The notes beneath the pieces are model-generated. The model was not told where the DNA came from and searched no databases. It saw only the letters and a list, made by a program, of their open reading frames with translations. This document shows, one piece after another, positions 13,401 to 26,260 of a stretch of 64,000 nucleotides of DNA. Within the stretch, counting starts at the first letter, position 1. The number at the start of each line of letters is the position of its first letter. The DNA lies in the NCBI GenBank assembly GCA_016800925.1, contig JABCPU010000010.1:124001-188000 (forward strand), in the 5' to 3' direction. The position numbers and the translations under genes are program-made. The DNA comes from Suillus spraguei (Eukaryota > Basidiomycota > Agaricomycetes > Boletales > Suillaceae).

Positions 13401-16400
13401 GGTATCAAGGACTTCCTGGAGGATCTGAATCCTCAGCTTTTAGTGACCATTCAAGGCGAGTTCGACAAGGTCGAGGGTACACCAGCGCCAGAGCCAAGTC
13501 GTTCTTCTGCCGACGTTGGAACCTTGGCATCTGTAACTGGTGGAGGAACCGCTAAGGGGCTTGATCCTTTAGACGACCTATTTCCGAGAGTGGAGATTGA
13601 CGGGCTACTTAAAGGCACCACCATCCTTGCTGATACCAAGAGTGACGCTTGGAAAGCCAGAAAGGAGGCTCTGGAGACGCTCCAAGCACTTCTGGACCAA
13701 GGAGCAAACAAGCGCCTGAAACCAACTATAGGCAAGGATCTCCTTATCAAAATTAATGGTACTCATACTCACTCCCCTTTCAGGCGAAATTGCACAAGTT
13801 CTTAAGGCCCGAGTGCTGGATACCAATAAAGCTGTGCAAAGTCTTGCACTCGACATTGTCGCTCGTATTGCAACTGGCATGGGCAAACCCTTTGAAAAGC
13901 AAAACAAGCTTTTCGTAGTACCAGTGGCGACGGTTCTTTCTGATCAAAAGGCACCTATTCGCGCGGCGGCAATCCAGACTTTGACCGCAATGGCAACCGC
14001 AAGTGAAGGACTGGATTCCATGGTTCATTTTTTGGGAACGGCTCTAGAAGCGGTCAACCCAACACAACGAGCCTCTCTACTTGGGTGGATAGCCGACTTC
14101 CTCAAAGACCATCCTCCTACCTCGTCGTTGGACCTAAGTAGTTGGGCTGCCACCGTGGTCTCATGCCTCGATGATCGGAGCGCTGATGTTAGGAAGGGTG
14201 CGCAAGCCCTTCTACCCCATCTGATCACCTTCGTCGGCTTCGACAAAGTCATGCAACACACCAATTCATTAAAGCCAGCGTCGAGGAAGACTGCTGTCCC
14301 AATTATTCAAGCAGCTCGAGATAGTGCGACTTCATCACTCATCACTGCAACTGCAGCAACACCAGCAAAAGCTTCTGCTTCAAAGGTTACCTCCTCAGCG
14401 TCCGCAAATCTGTCACCGAGTCCTCCCCCGGTATCTCCAATTCCTTCCACAGCAGCTAGTAAGCTCACGGGTGTCCGACGGAAGTTGCCACAAGGGACAA
14501 ATTCCCGACCGGATTCTCGAGCGGATTCAGTGGATGAACCTGCCACGTCTCGCCTTCCGGGGAAGCCGGGAGTCGGTGGCCTCAAGCGCGCAGGAGCGTC
14601 AAGTATTACCACAAAGGGTTCCGTTGTACCTCCAGCGATGGCTTCTGCTCTTCCATTCTCCAGTATGAACATGGAGGCTAAGCGTGCGAGATTAGCCAAG
14701 GATGCTCAGCGGTGGATTAACGAAGGTGGCACTACCAGGAAGGATCTGGCCGATCTTCTGCAGCTCCAAATGGAGCCACATGCGTCCAAGGATCTCGTTG
14801 CTCAGTTATTCAGTCACGACCACAACGCCGTTAACGATCATGTCTCAGGACTGACTACAATGCATGATTTCTTCTCTGCCGCGGAGTCTGGAGACGACAA
14901 ATTTGGAGTCCCTCCGGACGATCTCAGAGCCGTTGCTTTAGCCTGCAGCGATCTCGCGCTGAAATACGTTTCTATCAAAGCCCACGAACCTCAGTCCAAC
15001 TTAAGTGCTAAAGGACTTGAAGTGGCCGAAGCTGTTCTTGCATTCCTACGCAGTGTCGACGCTCAGATAGACGACTCGGAGGCTTTGTGCTTCCTCCCGA
15101 CATTGATCAACAAGGTACGGAACTGATGATCATAGTACACTTGACTCTAACGCACACTTCCGCTAGCTCGGTGACGCTCGCGAACCAGTGCGCGTCCGTG
15201 TGCAACAAATCGTTCAAATGATGCCAAAGGTGTACGCATTCAGCCGAGTGTTTGACCTGCTGCTGGAGCATGGCTTGAAGTCTAAGGTGGCAAAGACCCG
15301 CCAGGGCGCTCTGGATGAAATAAGCAGTCTCCTGAAGCGTAACGGTATGTCTGCCTGCAATCAGCCCAGCAAGGCCTTCCCTGTTTTGGGTTCTATGATC
15401 GCAGACAAAGACTCCGCTGTGCGGAAATCTGCTCTTTCTGCTTTGAGGTAAAGTTTGTTTATTGTCATTATCTTGAACATTGATAGACGAGATGTAGTGA
15501 GGTATACTCCTTGATTGGAGAGAAAGTCTGGTCGCTTGTGGGACCATTGTCGTCAAAAGATAAGACACAGCTTGAAGAGCGTCTACGCCGCGTCGCAGGG
15601 CCCAGTAGTCCAGGCAAGCCGGTGCCGCAGACACCCGCACATCCTGCACAGATATCTCGTCTGACAGGCATTGGTATACGTTCAGATTCGCCGACCTCAC
15701 CACGGCCAGCAAGTCCAGCTGTCTCAGGTGTCTCCCGATTTGCTAGACCTGGTTCCCCTGCCAAGACACCGCGGTCTGCCTCACCAGCTCCTTCCCAACT
15801 TGCCAGACCTTCTTCTCCAATGCGACCCAAACTCCCAGGCATTGCCGTTCCATCAGCTATGGCAGGCACTTCAAATCATGCCGCGCCATCCTCTCCTTTG
15901 GGCCCGCGCCCGAAGAGCAATTTACCATCGCGTCTCGGACCTCCTAAGCCTCGTCCGAACTTTGGATTATCTTCGAATGTGGCTACGCGTTCAGAAGAGC
16001 CTTCAGAGCTGCCGTATGCCAGCAATGCTAATGGCCACTCACACAACAATGCTCCATCTATGCCCTCTACGGAGTCTGTGGAGACTCTGGTAGATAGCGC
16101 CCACACATATGACAATGCCCCTGCGTTCGATACTCCCGATGACATCACAATTACAATTTCCAGCATACTAAGCAGCGATCCGGCTCGCAGTGTAGATGCT
16201 CTCAAGACAATCCAAAGGATCCTAGTCACAAAGCCAGAAGATGGGCACGCATCTCCGGAGTATCGTGAATTGGCGGAACATACCGAAGGTCTTATAGAAA
16301 CTATTACACTTCAAATGGCGCATGTTTTCGAACGTCCCGATGATCTCGTGTCCGATGAAAACTTCAGATTGGCGAAGCACCTCATTCAGACACTCAACAC

Positions 16401-17790
16401 GTTCTGTGACCACATCTTCCTGGCTGAGTCGCTAACTGTTGACATTCTCACCCCTCTATTAGAGGAGCTTACACTGAGATTATTGGAGACTGATGAGAGT
16501 CATGTCACCAAGGTCAAGGATCTATCGCGATTTATCAACATGATCATATTGAGGCTGTTTGCCACAGGACGTAGGATGTCCATATTCCGGTGTGTCCTTA
16601 CCACCTGTGATGTTGCTTTTCTGATTCCTGACACTACGTTAGTTCCCTGTTTTCCCTGCTTTTGCAGATCGTGAAGCCGTTCCCGAGCAATGGAACACTC
16701 TCAGACTCCAAAGAGGCTCGCGTCGCGGAGCTTGTTTTGAAATGTGTTTGGAAGCTAGCTCGAAACATTCCTCAAGATCTGAAGGAGCAAAAACTCGATC
16801 CGGTTGAGCTCTTACCTGCAGTCGAGCACTTCTTACAGTCGGTACCTCCAAATGAGTGGAGGGCCAGAGCCACGAACAAGGTCCCGTGCGGGGATATGCC
16901 GTTGAGAACCATCAAAGTTATCATTCAGCATGTAGTTGGTATGTGAAGTCTCACGGAAGTAAGGTCTTAACTGACCAGGTCTTAGCGCATTATGGCGACG
17001 AAGTTTACGACTTCCTTTCCGCATCCTTTGACGACCCATCAGCAACTATAGTGTACCCCTACGTCTACCGCATTCTCAACTCCTCCTCTCGGGCTGCAGC
17101 AGATATCCCAGTACGGTCGAATCACAGTCCGCCAGAGCCCATCGGACGCCCATACTCAGCAGCTTCCAGCCGGCCGATATCGCCTACAGGCTCTTCTGCC
17201 CATCAGCAACAGTCTTCTCCCAGTCACCGAACAAGCCCGAGTGTCTCGTCGCACAATGGTTTCTCACCACCCGTGGAAGAGCCAGATCCGGAAGCACAAT
17301 TGATCACTATCATAAATCATATCTCCAGCGAGACCACAGGAGCGATGCACAAAGAAGGCATCACTGAGCTGCACCAGTTCTTGAAGAATTACCCACACAA
17401 ACGTCCTCGCGTTGAGAAGCTGCTAGAGACGACTGGCCCTGCATTTCGCAAGTACATCAACCGTGCACTCGCGAGTAGGGCGGCCGAGGATATGGAACGA
17501 ACTGCGGCGGTCGCAAGTACACTGTCAAGTATGTTTCCTTAATTCAGTTTTCTGATTCACTCTTACAAAGTTCATTAGAACTGGAATCGAATGGCCATGA
17601 ATCACCCGTTCCCAGTTCTCCTGCTCCAAGTCGAGTGGAAATATCACCTCAACCTGCACACCATACATCCGATCCACCAGGAGAGGATCGGTTGCATCAG
17701 CTGCACGGCATATTCCATTATAGTCGTGCAAGCATAACGAGCAATGGATCCTCGCAGAGTGCTGCAAGACCCAGGATATCGGAGAGCTGA
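10465..17790 (+). CDS. STU2: XMAP215/Dis1/Stu2-family TOG microtubule polymerase
   Basis: Microtubule plus-end polymerase that binds tubulin through TOG domains and acts at spindle poles, kinetochores and cytoplasmic microtubules. The ATG at 10465 (MDGPPPQEEDF) is preferred. A longer reading needs a TTG. TOG1 starts at LNHKNWKARVSGYESLI (about 10520). TOG2 starts at SSKWKERKEVLDELL (11565), TOG3 at GDANWKARLAACEEM (12715), TOG4 at SDAWKARKEALETLQ (13645), and TOG5 covers about 14690-15560. Ser/Pro/Ala-rich linkers lie at 12270-12620, 14340-14640 and 15600-16120. A helical C-terminal domain ends with an Ser/His/Pro-rich tail, stop at 17790. The protein is roughly 2,000 residues, the long five-TOG form as in animals rather than the two-TOG yeast form. 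The intron at 13091-13142 needs a GC donor. All exons I joined keep frame. Confidence 0.93.
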
Positions 17791-18888
17791 CTTGAGCCAG
17801 ACTGATTGATGAATTCTTTCGACATCTCACTCTTTCCACCTGCTTTGTTTTCGCAATTTGATCATTTACGACCTTTCAAATACTCTTTTAATCAGGATGC
17901 ACAATTTTGTGGAATGTTAAGTATGTTTATTTCGAGTCGTGCCTCGGAAAATGTATCATCATTCGGCAGGTCTTTCTGGCGATAAGGCTGTAAACCTGTC
18001 TACCTTACTTGCACTTGCTCGTCGTGTCTACTTTCGCGTGTTTATCGTCAGCATTAAAACCGCAGACTATGCTAGTATCTGCTATTGGGGAGGTCAGGAC
18101 TTGCACATATAACGTGGAGGTGACACGTTGGTTTCAGAATTCGGGAACAGGCGCATCAGGGTCCTGTCTGACCCGACTGCGGATTGTGATCCAGATGTGA
18201 ATGATCTGGCCCAGGCCGGGCCCATCTGTTCTCGTTTGTCACCGCAGATCTTCCCAAAGACGACCTAGGCTACCAGCGGTGCAATCGGATTTTATGTAAG
18301 GCGCAGATTACCAAGGATCGATCCCAGAAGTCGGCACCTTCACAAAGCTTGTATTTCTAGTTACTTCAACACAGAATAGATATTATTCTCTCTCTAATAC
18401 AACTCATTACAAGTTTAATAAAGAGGAATGTTAAGTGCCGAAGTCACGCACCTGCATGTGCCGTGACGGAGTTTCAAACTGCATATGCTCACTTTGGAAG
18501 TGCCGGTGCGGCGTTCTCAAATCACTACAAATTCACCTCAACTTTCCCAACTACAACACAAATAATCGTCATCCTGACACTTAGATATATCTACTAGTAA
18601 ATATTCTGCTTGCTTGCTCAAACGTACACGCCGAATACTGACTGACCTTGCACTCTTGCTTGACTGCCGAACTGACTTTGAAATCAGCTTATGCGTGACT
18701 TGCAGTGACATTTGCGTGACTACAGAACTTACGTGTAAGAGTTTATTTGGACGTGTTGTGACACCCCAAAAATTGAGCACTGAGCAATATTAATCCCCTA
18801 AAGCACGACAGACGTCAAGCCTACGCCTCTCTCTTTATACCGTCATATGTCGCACCACTAGCTACTAACTAACATTAAAGCGTTTATA
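17791..18888. other. intergenic region STU2 to SCT1
   Basis: About 1.1 kb without a convincing gene; only short random reading frames occur. A TTATAC sequence at 18835-18840, about 50 bp before the SCT1 ATG and following a CT-rich tract, is a weak TATA candidate. Confidence 0.5.
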
Positions 18889-21660
18889 ATGTCTCCAGCA
18901 ATCACATATGAAGCTGCGCTACTATTCTGGCGTATAGTCACGCAGATATTCTTCAGAGAGATACGACCACGGGGTGCCTTTAACATTCCTCATAATGGCC
19001 CCGTCATTTTTGTTGGTGCTCCTCATAGCAATCAAGTCAATTGTCATTCTGCGTCTCTGTCAAGTTCCGCTGACCGTTTCTCTATCTAGTTCCTTGATCC
19101 CCTCCTTCTCACCTTAGAGGTTTACCGCGAGACACACCGTCACGTCCAGTTTTTAACTGCTGCTAAGAGTCTGGAGCGAAAGGCAGTAGGTTTTTTTGCC
19201 CGCCTCATGGACAGTAGTACGTTTCATTGCGTTATATTTCCCCCTCCCTGCTGACTTTTGTTCAGTCCCAGTTTCTCGAGCTTCAGACGAAGCCAAACCA
19301 GGAACTGGTTAGTATACCTCTCTATGGATGACCCGTGTCTAGTCCTCGGGGAAGGTACCAAGTTCAAAACTGAGTTTGCCCCGAAAACGCAAATCATGCT
19401 TCCAAAGTCAGTCAACTCAGCCGTTGCCGAGGTTGTCGAAGTCATTTCAGATACGGAGTTGCGCATCAAGAAAGAATTCGGAGGCGAAAGTGGCAAAGGA
19501 ACAACTCGTATCCGGGAGAAAATTGATGAGGGTCGACAAGATGGGAAGAATGGCTTAGCATTCAAGGTTCTGCCGTTCATCAACCAACAAGAAATGTATC
19601 GTGGTGTATATCAGAAATTGAAGGAAGGAGGGTGCATTGGCATATTCCCCGAAGGCAAGCCCACCACTTATCATTTTCACTGTGGTGTTTCATTACATCG
19701 TCGGTCTCTTAGGTGGAAGTCATGACAGAACAGATCTTCTCCCTCTCAAAGCTGGTGTCTCCATCATGGCGTTAGGTGCCATGGCCAACGATCCAACCGT
19801 ACAAGTCAAGATCGTACCAGTTGGTCTATCATATTTCCATGCCCACCGCTTCCGCTCTCGCGCTGTTGTGGAATTCGGAACTGCTCTTGATGTGCCTGCT
19901 GAACTAGTTGAGATGTTTAAAGAAGGTGGTAACAAAAAGCGTGAAGCCGTGGCCAAGTTCTTGGACCTCATCTATGACGGGCTGAAAACCGTGACAATTC
20001 GTGCTCCAGATTATGACACACTTATGGTGCGTCTCTGTCGTCATTTATCCCACGTAGGCGGGAACTAGATGTTATACAGCTTATTCAAGCCGTCCGCCGA
20101 TTATACAAAACACCGGGACAATATCTTACTTTGGGTCAAGTAGTCGAACTGAATAGGCGCTTCTTGGAAGGCTATACACATTTCAAAGACGAGCCCCGGG
20201 TACAGAAACTTCGGACCGATGTTTTGAAATACAATCGTTTGATTCGTGATCTGGGAATTCGTGATCACCAAGTGCGTCAAACGGGCGACCCCCAATTTGT
20301 GTACCAACTGACGTTTTTCACAAGGTCCCACGAGCCCAGAAGGCGAGCTGGAAAACGCTTGGTTTACTCGTCTATCGTCTCGTGCTCCTGATGATCTGGA
20401 CGTCATTGGCTTTGCCAGGAGTCATACTTAATGGGCCCATGTTTATCTTGGCATCAATTATTTCCCGTCAAAAAGCTAAAGGTATACATTCACGGTTTTA
20501 TATTTGATTAATTATTCAAACCACCAAACTTTCCTTCAGAGGCGCTGGCTGCATCAGTAGTCAAAGTGGCCGGTCGCGATGTGCTCGCCACGTGGAAGAT
20601 TCTCATTTCTCTTGGTATCGCTCCAGTCCTGTATGCTTTCTATGCTGTACTTGCGACAATAGTCGCCGTGAAAGCCAACACTTCTTTAGCCACGAGGATA
20701 TGGACTCCCTTTCTGGTGATTTTAGCCTTGCCGTTCATGAATTACGCTGCCCTGAAGTTCGGCGAGGCTGGCATGGACGTATTGAAGTGAGGTTTTGGAA
20801 GACCTGCTCCTAAATTATGTACTAACGTGGTTCGATTTCCTTAGATCTTTGCGACCCTTGATAGTGGCGTTGATCCCCGGTCAACAGCGGTCCTTTGACA
20901 AAGTGAAAGCCATGAGAGTTCGACTTTCTAATGAAGTTGCCGATGTTATCAATGAGTTTGGTCCAAAGATTTACGATGATTTCGATCAGGCGAGTGCACA
21001 GCAACATGATTGATGCCTGGTGTTAACCATCAAACCAGTTCCGTATTTTGGTCCCTGCAAGCGCACCTCCGTCAACGGGCAATCCCGGGGTTTGGCGGCG
21101 GAAGAGCAGCGTGGGGCAAGTCGATGCTCAAGGAAATTTGTTGATTCATCCCATGGTGAGTATTTACAGGTTTCTCTGGTCGTGCCCTCATGACCGCTGT
21201 ACAGACATGGATCGATGAGCGCCTCTTCGGATGGAGCCGTAGCGCTAAAGGTGGAACAAGCGCGTGGGGAGGAAGCACGCCAACTCAGGACAGCAGCAGA
21301 CCGGTGACACCTGACCTCTCAGATGACGAAGACCATGGAGATTACGACCATGCCGTGAACTATATATCCGCGTATGAGGATGCTTCGAGGCACGTTCGGA
21401 GTCGACAGGGTTCATACGCAGATCTCCAGCGACTACGAATGACCGCTACCACTCAATTAAACGTTTCTTCGAACTCGAATGGTCTCCACCCGAACGACTC
21501 GCAGGCTCTGCATATGCGACATGGCTCACGGCAACGAAAGCATAGCTTATCAGACCTTATTCCGGTAGAGCGCATTGGGTCCGTAGACCGGCGAGAGACA
21601 TTTGATGATGTGACCACGAGCTTGAACGAAGAAGCAAGCAGACAATCCTCGAATGCTTAA
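18889..21660 (+). CDS. SCT1: glycerol-3-phosphate/dihydroxyacetone-phosphate acyltransferase (Sct1/Gpt2 type)
   Basis: ER membrane enzyme that makes lysophosphatidate, the first step of phospholipid and triacylglycerol synthesis. The ATG at 18889 opens an N-terminal hydrophobic stretch. The acyltransferase motif I, GAPHSNQFLDP, is split by an intron near 19037-19088. IPVSRASDEAKPG follows at 19265-19305. The phosphate-binding motif FPEGGSHDRTDLLPLKAG is split by an intron with a GC donor (19655-19712). Hydrophobic membrane segments lie at 20350-20470 and 20590-20780. The C-terminal tail (21200-21660) is acidic and Ser-rich with a phospho-site-like look (PVTPDLSDDEDHGDYD). Near 19308 the reading frame breaks unless a 35-nt intron (19308-19342, GTTAGT...TCTAG) is removed. 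That segment itself looks like coding sequence of the family, so a one-base deletion or assembly error is equally possible. All other exons join in frame. Confidence 0.9.
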
Positions 21661-22752
21661 CTTCTGGACAATGTGACTATGGTAGAGGAGTGTACAAATT
21701 GCATGTGATGTATGAAGTATTACATTGCGAGTGGGGGTCTATTCCAGGTATAGCTGTTTATCTCTGTTCCACAGACTCGGAGCAACGAGGATAGCGATCA
21801 TAACGGATGAGAAGAATGATCGGACGTTGAAGGGGTTAGGAAGGGAGGCCTTTGATCTCAATGTAGGCATTCTGGCGAAGCATCACTTTGGAAAACTCCA
21901 TGCCACACCCAGTGCAGCTGTGGCAAATATATTGAGCTTCGTCAGTGTTTGCAACGGAAAGACACACTTGAGATATTCCGGCTGATTGAAAAACTAGGAC
22001 GTGTAATGATAGAAGTTAAGATAAACTTGCCACAGCTGTCAACGTCACCCACCTGTATGTGCGTACAGCCCCCTTGGCGAGCCTTGTAAGAACCGAGAGC
22101 CTCACCACCTAAATCCATACATCTGATTTCCCTCTAGAGATGGCATATTAGAGTAGCGTCGCTAGCACAAAGAAATGAAGTACACACCGTCCTACTCGAA
22201 TAGCCGTTCATAGCGCTGAGATCTCAATTAGCCCTTTCCGCACTTTTATTTCATTCGAGTACGCCAACTGACGGTATGTACTTGGTGATCACATAGATTG
22301 GATTCCCTCGGGTCGAGCCACATTTCTCGACGAATAGATAGGGTTCAGTGTCAGTGTCATTGCTCGACATATGGACAGCAAAAGAGGCGCTCAGTGGATT
22401 GACAAGGGAGATCTTGAAGGTTGAGGTGGGAAAGTAAGGAATGCGAGGGAATGCCCAAACCGTTCCCTGCCCTTTCCACTATTACCAACTTGAAGGGTCA
22501 ATGTCAGCGGGTGTAATTGCAGGGATATTGAAAGACGAAACACCCGTAAGGGGAAACGAGGAAAGATAAGGGTACACATGTCACATCCATAAATGTCCGA
22601 ATTCATTCAGTCGATCTCGAAATGCTTCGCCGTGCCTCGCCGCTGAAGGGAATATTTGGAGCGGAGTGCGACGGAAGAAAATTGTCCACAACATGCAAGT
22701 ACATCTTAGAATCCCTGAATGCACGCTTGGCAATGATAATGACAAGTTGTTG
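21661..22752. other. convergent intergenic region SCT1/MAP1
   Basis: About 1.1 kb between the 3' ends of SCT1 and MAP1. Reading frames here are short and have no recognisable protein motif. I see no repeat or RNA gene. Confidence 0.5.
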
Positions 22753-24625
22753 CTACAGATCCGTGCTCCCCGCGGTTAAAACTTCTACACCAGTCTCTGT
22801 GATACTGAAACATTGATGAATGATGTTTCAGATAAGTTCGCTTCAGATAGCGCTCACAGTAAGGTTTCCTCAAATTGAGCACTTCGTTTCCCATCTACTG
22901 TGGTAGCAGTCCAATTGTCGGGCCAGTGGTACGTGTCCCAATTAGAACCCAAGTTGATCATCTGATTGCGACCGTGCATGAGGCTCGGCTCCGGGGAGCA
23001 GGCATGATATAATGTAAACATGAGGCGGCTTACCGGCTCTATTGTAAAGCACTAGATTCAATAAGGTTAGTAATCCAGAAAAAAATTATCGCTAGCTTCC
23101 TCACCATTCCCGGTTTCATGGTACCGACAGCCTTGTTTTTTGCATAGTGTGGAATATTAGGGGCTGTGTGGAATAAGTCGTTAATGCCGTGACCTGTGTA
23201 CGTCCGTACGACAGCACATCCGTTGGCACGCGCAATTGGCTCGCTACAGCTAACGTAAACTTGAGTTAACGGTACCGAAGGGAAAGTACTAACATAACTT
23301 TGCCGATGTCACGGAACAATGCACCCGGTTTGCATATCTTGATCGCTTCATCAAGACATTGTCGAGTGGTTCGAATCAGTTTCTTAGAGTCTTCGTCTAT
23401 TTCGCCGACGGGGTATGTGGCATTCAAGTCGGCATGAAAACCTGACCTTTGCCTTCAAACGTGGTATAAAATGAAGACACAACGTTCCCACTTACCATCA
23501 TAGTAGAGTGATATATCTATCAAAACGTCAGACCATACTCGACAAATAGAGTAGTGGAACACACCGAGGTTGATGATGTCACCTTCTTGCAATTTCCTGC
23601 GATCAGGGATGCCATGACATATGGTTTCATTCACGGAGCTGATGCAATATCAAGGACAAATTAGAAGACAAGCTTGAGATAACCTTACGTGCAAACGGAT
23701 TTCGGGAAATTACGATAGTTCAAGGGTGACGGGTATGCGTTGCGGTCGATCGTAGCTTGATGAACAACAGCATCTATTTCGTCAGTGGTCACACCCGGTC
23801 GTACCATTGCAGCTGCAATATCCAGCACTTCTCGACCAAGCTTGAGAAAATGAGTATGGTGTCAAGTTCGTCGTAGCCGAAGCCTGGCTTACCCTGCAAG
23901 CAAATTTCATCTTCTCAATCTCCTCCGGGTTCAATAAACGGGGAGGTTGACCCGATCGTTTCATCTCTGTAGTGGGTACTCCTGTAGGTGGGAGTGGAAA
24001 TTGGTCATGATGTGTGTATTCAAATTGTGTGATAGGCTGTTGAGAAGGCGCAAGATCCTACCATCTTCGTGCGTTGCGTAGTCAGGACGTGGAATATGAT
24101 CTGGAACTTCACGCTTTGGAGAGAGGGGGTATGTGGGTCTTAGAGTGCCCGCGTAATTGAAGTTGGCGAAAGGTTGGAAAGTGCCGTCTGTACTACATCA
24201 GCTGACTCGCGATCGGCAAGTATCTCCATTGACGTACCTTGTGATGGGTTAGCCGCAGTAGCTGGGGAACGTGCAAGATCGTGGATGATTTTATGGGTTT
24301 TCTGGTAGGTGTGGAGGGAATGAAATGTACATGAGGTGCGAGTGGTGCCTAGGTTTACATCGTACTTACCCCTGTCAAAAGTGTGACGGTTTCAATGCTT
24401 CCACAGAGATCGATATCGTGATCTACTCACAGTTGCTTTTGAAGCACTCCTGTCCGCAGAAAAAGGAACCGCGGATACCCAGCCTATCGTGAGTGGACTT
24501 GAGCGCTGACAGCAGGATGCAACATGGTGTGTGACATACTTATTGCACGTGGGGCATTCGAGCCGTGATGGTGGGTTTCCATGTGTACAATTAGAGCTCT
24601 GACAGAGCACCGTGGCCGAGCTCAT
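22753..24625 (-). CDS. MAP1: methionine aminopeptidase type 1
   Basis: Cytosolic metallopeptidase that removes initiator Met co-translationally at the ribosome. The ATG at 24625 starts [13 protein letters not shown]. An N-terminal double zinc finger follows: [10 protein letters not shown] and, after an intron, [22 protein letters not shown], typical of eukaryotic MetAP1. To keep frame inside that finger, a 2-nt exon (GG at 24370-24371) must be used between introns of 59 and 68 nt. The catalytic domain is spread over several exons: [16 protein letters not shown] (His), [14 protein letters not shown] (the metal Asp pair lies around here), [10 protein letters not shown] (metal His), FTIEP (metal Glu) and SAQFEETLL (metal Glu). 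The last exon ends at 22753 after a short intron. All metal ligands are present, so the enzyme should be active. Convergent with SCT1. Confidence 0.93.
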
Positions 24626-25621
24626 CTTCCCTGCCAAGCAGAAAAGTAGATAAAATTTCCGGGAGTGGTTGCTGAAGGCGGTGAACACACCAATCATGTA
24701 ACTTGACTGCACGTGACGCGGAATTCTCCGACGCGACGCGGGTGCTGACCTGTCATACAACATTTTACTTATGCCGCGACATTCTCAAATTAGCATATCA
24801 TACGTTTCACAAGGACATAACTCGGACGGACTGTCTAAAGTCCCGTCTGCCTCACGCTCTCAACGTGCCTCTGATCTTGCGGTTGGTGCGACCCTTCAAC
24901 GTGTTTTATGAAGGCGCTAAACCTTGAAAGGTCTCTCCTATCATCACGCGCAGCATGATTACTAATGTCCGCCTCAGCTCGCGAGATTATCCTCAAGTGA
25001 ACGTTGGAATGACCTTCTGACACTAGTAACGCTGGCGCAATCGGCGCAGCACCATTCGCATCAGATCGCTAACCGCCACGGACTACTAATAGCATACAAC
25101 ACGCATCAGCTAGTCATGTACTATAGTAGTAACTCGAATCACTCTTGTCCCTGGATGACAATTCACTGAGCCATGCCCATCACGGGCCACTATAGCTGGG
25201 TCAAGGGGAACACCACACTGGGTCTCACTTGTCAGCATGGAGACAAAACATTGATCGAGTTGAGTATTCGCGTTGTAACATATTAGGCGGACAGTGGTGT
25301 GATGCTAAGTATTCGATTGTATCGATATGACGGCGGATATTAAATCTGATCGATGATAGGTATGTATAAGATGATTCAGAATAAAGCGAATTAACGATAT
25401 GCGAGTGGTCTATGTGGAGATATAAAAATTATGCCGTGGAACGCGTAAAGAAAGCAGTATAACGCAACAATGCGGCGAAAAGCACAAGCACAAATCAGGT
25501 AGCGAAGCGGATCACAAGTGGGGAAATGAAATGATGGGGATGGCGCTCAAGAGAATAATGATGGCGCTTGCTGCACGCGAGCCTTGGCCCCCAGGGTAAG
25601 GGCTTTTGTGCCACTCCACGA
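24626..25621. other. intergenic region
   Basis: Roughly 1 kb upstream of MAP1 and downstream of an orphan ORF. No recognisable gene, RNA or repeat. It includes the MAP1 promoter, with no obvious TATA box. Confidence 0.45.
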
Positions 25622-26260
25622 TCAACGGCGCCGAGGTTCAAAGTCAACTTTGAACGACGTCGTTCTATCATTGGCAGCTTTCCAGAGCTGTTTGAAATGG
25701 GCATGCCCAAAGATTTCAAGTAGGGCGGCCTGGTTGTTGGTTATCCACTGCACTGAGGGGAGACCCCGAGTGGTAGTATAGGTGCCCTGAGGTAGTTGCT
25801 CCTCGTACACAAGGGTCACAACACCAGTGAGTAGGCATTGGATGAGATTCAAGATGTCGGTGATGGGTTGGACGATAAGACGCTGAGTGGCAAAGATGTC
25901 GCTGTGGAACACCATTTGCCACTGAACGCGCCGCTCTGGAGAAAAAAAGGAAGATGCGTATGTGGGGAGTTGCAGTCGCAACTTGGGACTCAAAGGGAGC
26001 CCATTGGGGGAACGCCATGGAGAAGGCGCTTCGACGGTGAAGAGCATACGAGTATCGGTGGCAGCTTCGGCGTCTTGCCACCCATGGTGCTGAATTAGTT
26101 GGGCTTTGAGCGACATCAACCATTTATGAGCACGAGCATAAGTAGTGCCTAAAGCTTCCGCTGTGGTCAACGGAATGCCTGTACGGCGAGCCCAGTTATC
26201 CATGTTGCGGACGTCACTGGAAAAATGGACTTGAGCAGTCGATGATGGAGGCGTCTGCAT
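25622..26260 (-). CDS. orphan protein of unknown function
   Basis: An open frame of 212 codons starting MQTPPSSTAQVHFSS and rich in Trp, Thr and Leu, with no domain I recognise. There is no signal peptide or clear membrane segment. In-frame upstream sequence could extend it through small exons to about 26499 or beyond (giving GQAEQFDLSHNGQ before the Met), but one of the required introns would be only 33 nt, so I keep the simple ORF. Upstream DNA (26620-26760) is markedly AT-rich. It could be a lineage-specific gene or the remains of a mobile element; nothing seen decides this. Confidence 0.4.
   Translation of the reverse strand: MQTPPSSTAQVHFSSDVRNMDNWARRTGIPLTTAEALGTTYARAHKWLMSLKAQLIQHHGWQDAEAATDTRMLFTVEAPSPWRSPNGLPLSPKLRLQLPTYASSFFSPERRVQWQMVFHSDIFATQRLIVQPITDILNLIQCLLTGVVTLVYEEQLPQGTYTTTRGLPSVQWITNNQAALLEIFGHAHFKQLWKAANDRTTSFKVDFEPRRR

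Noticed and set aside
23340..23400. GTGGTTCGAATC, similar to a tRNA B-box
   Set aside because: It lies inside a MAP1 exon and no cloverleaf or A-box could be found around it.
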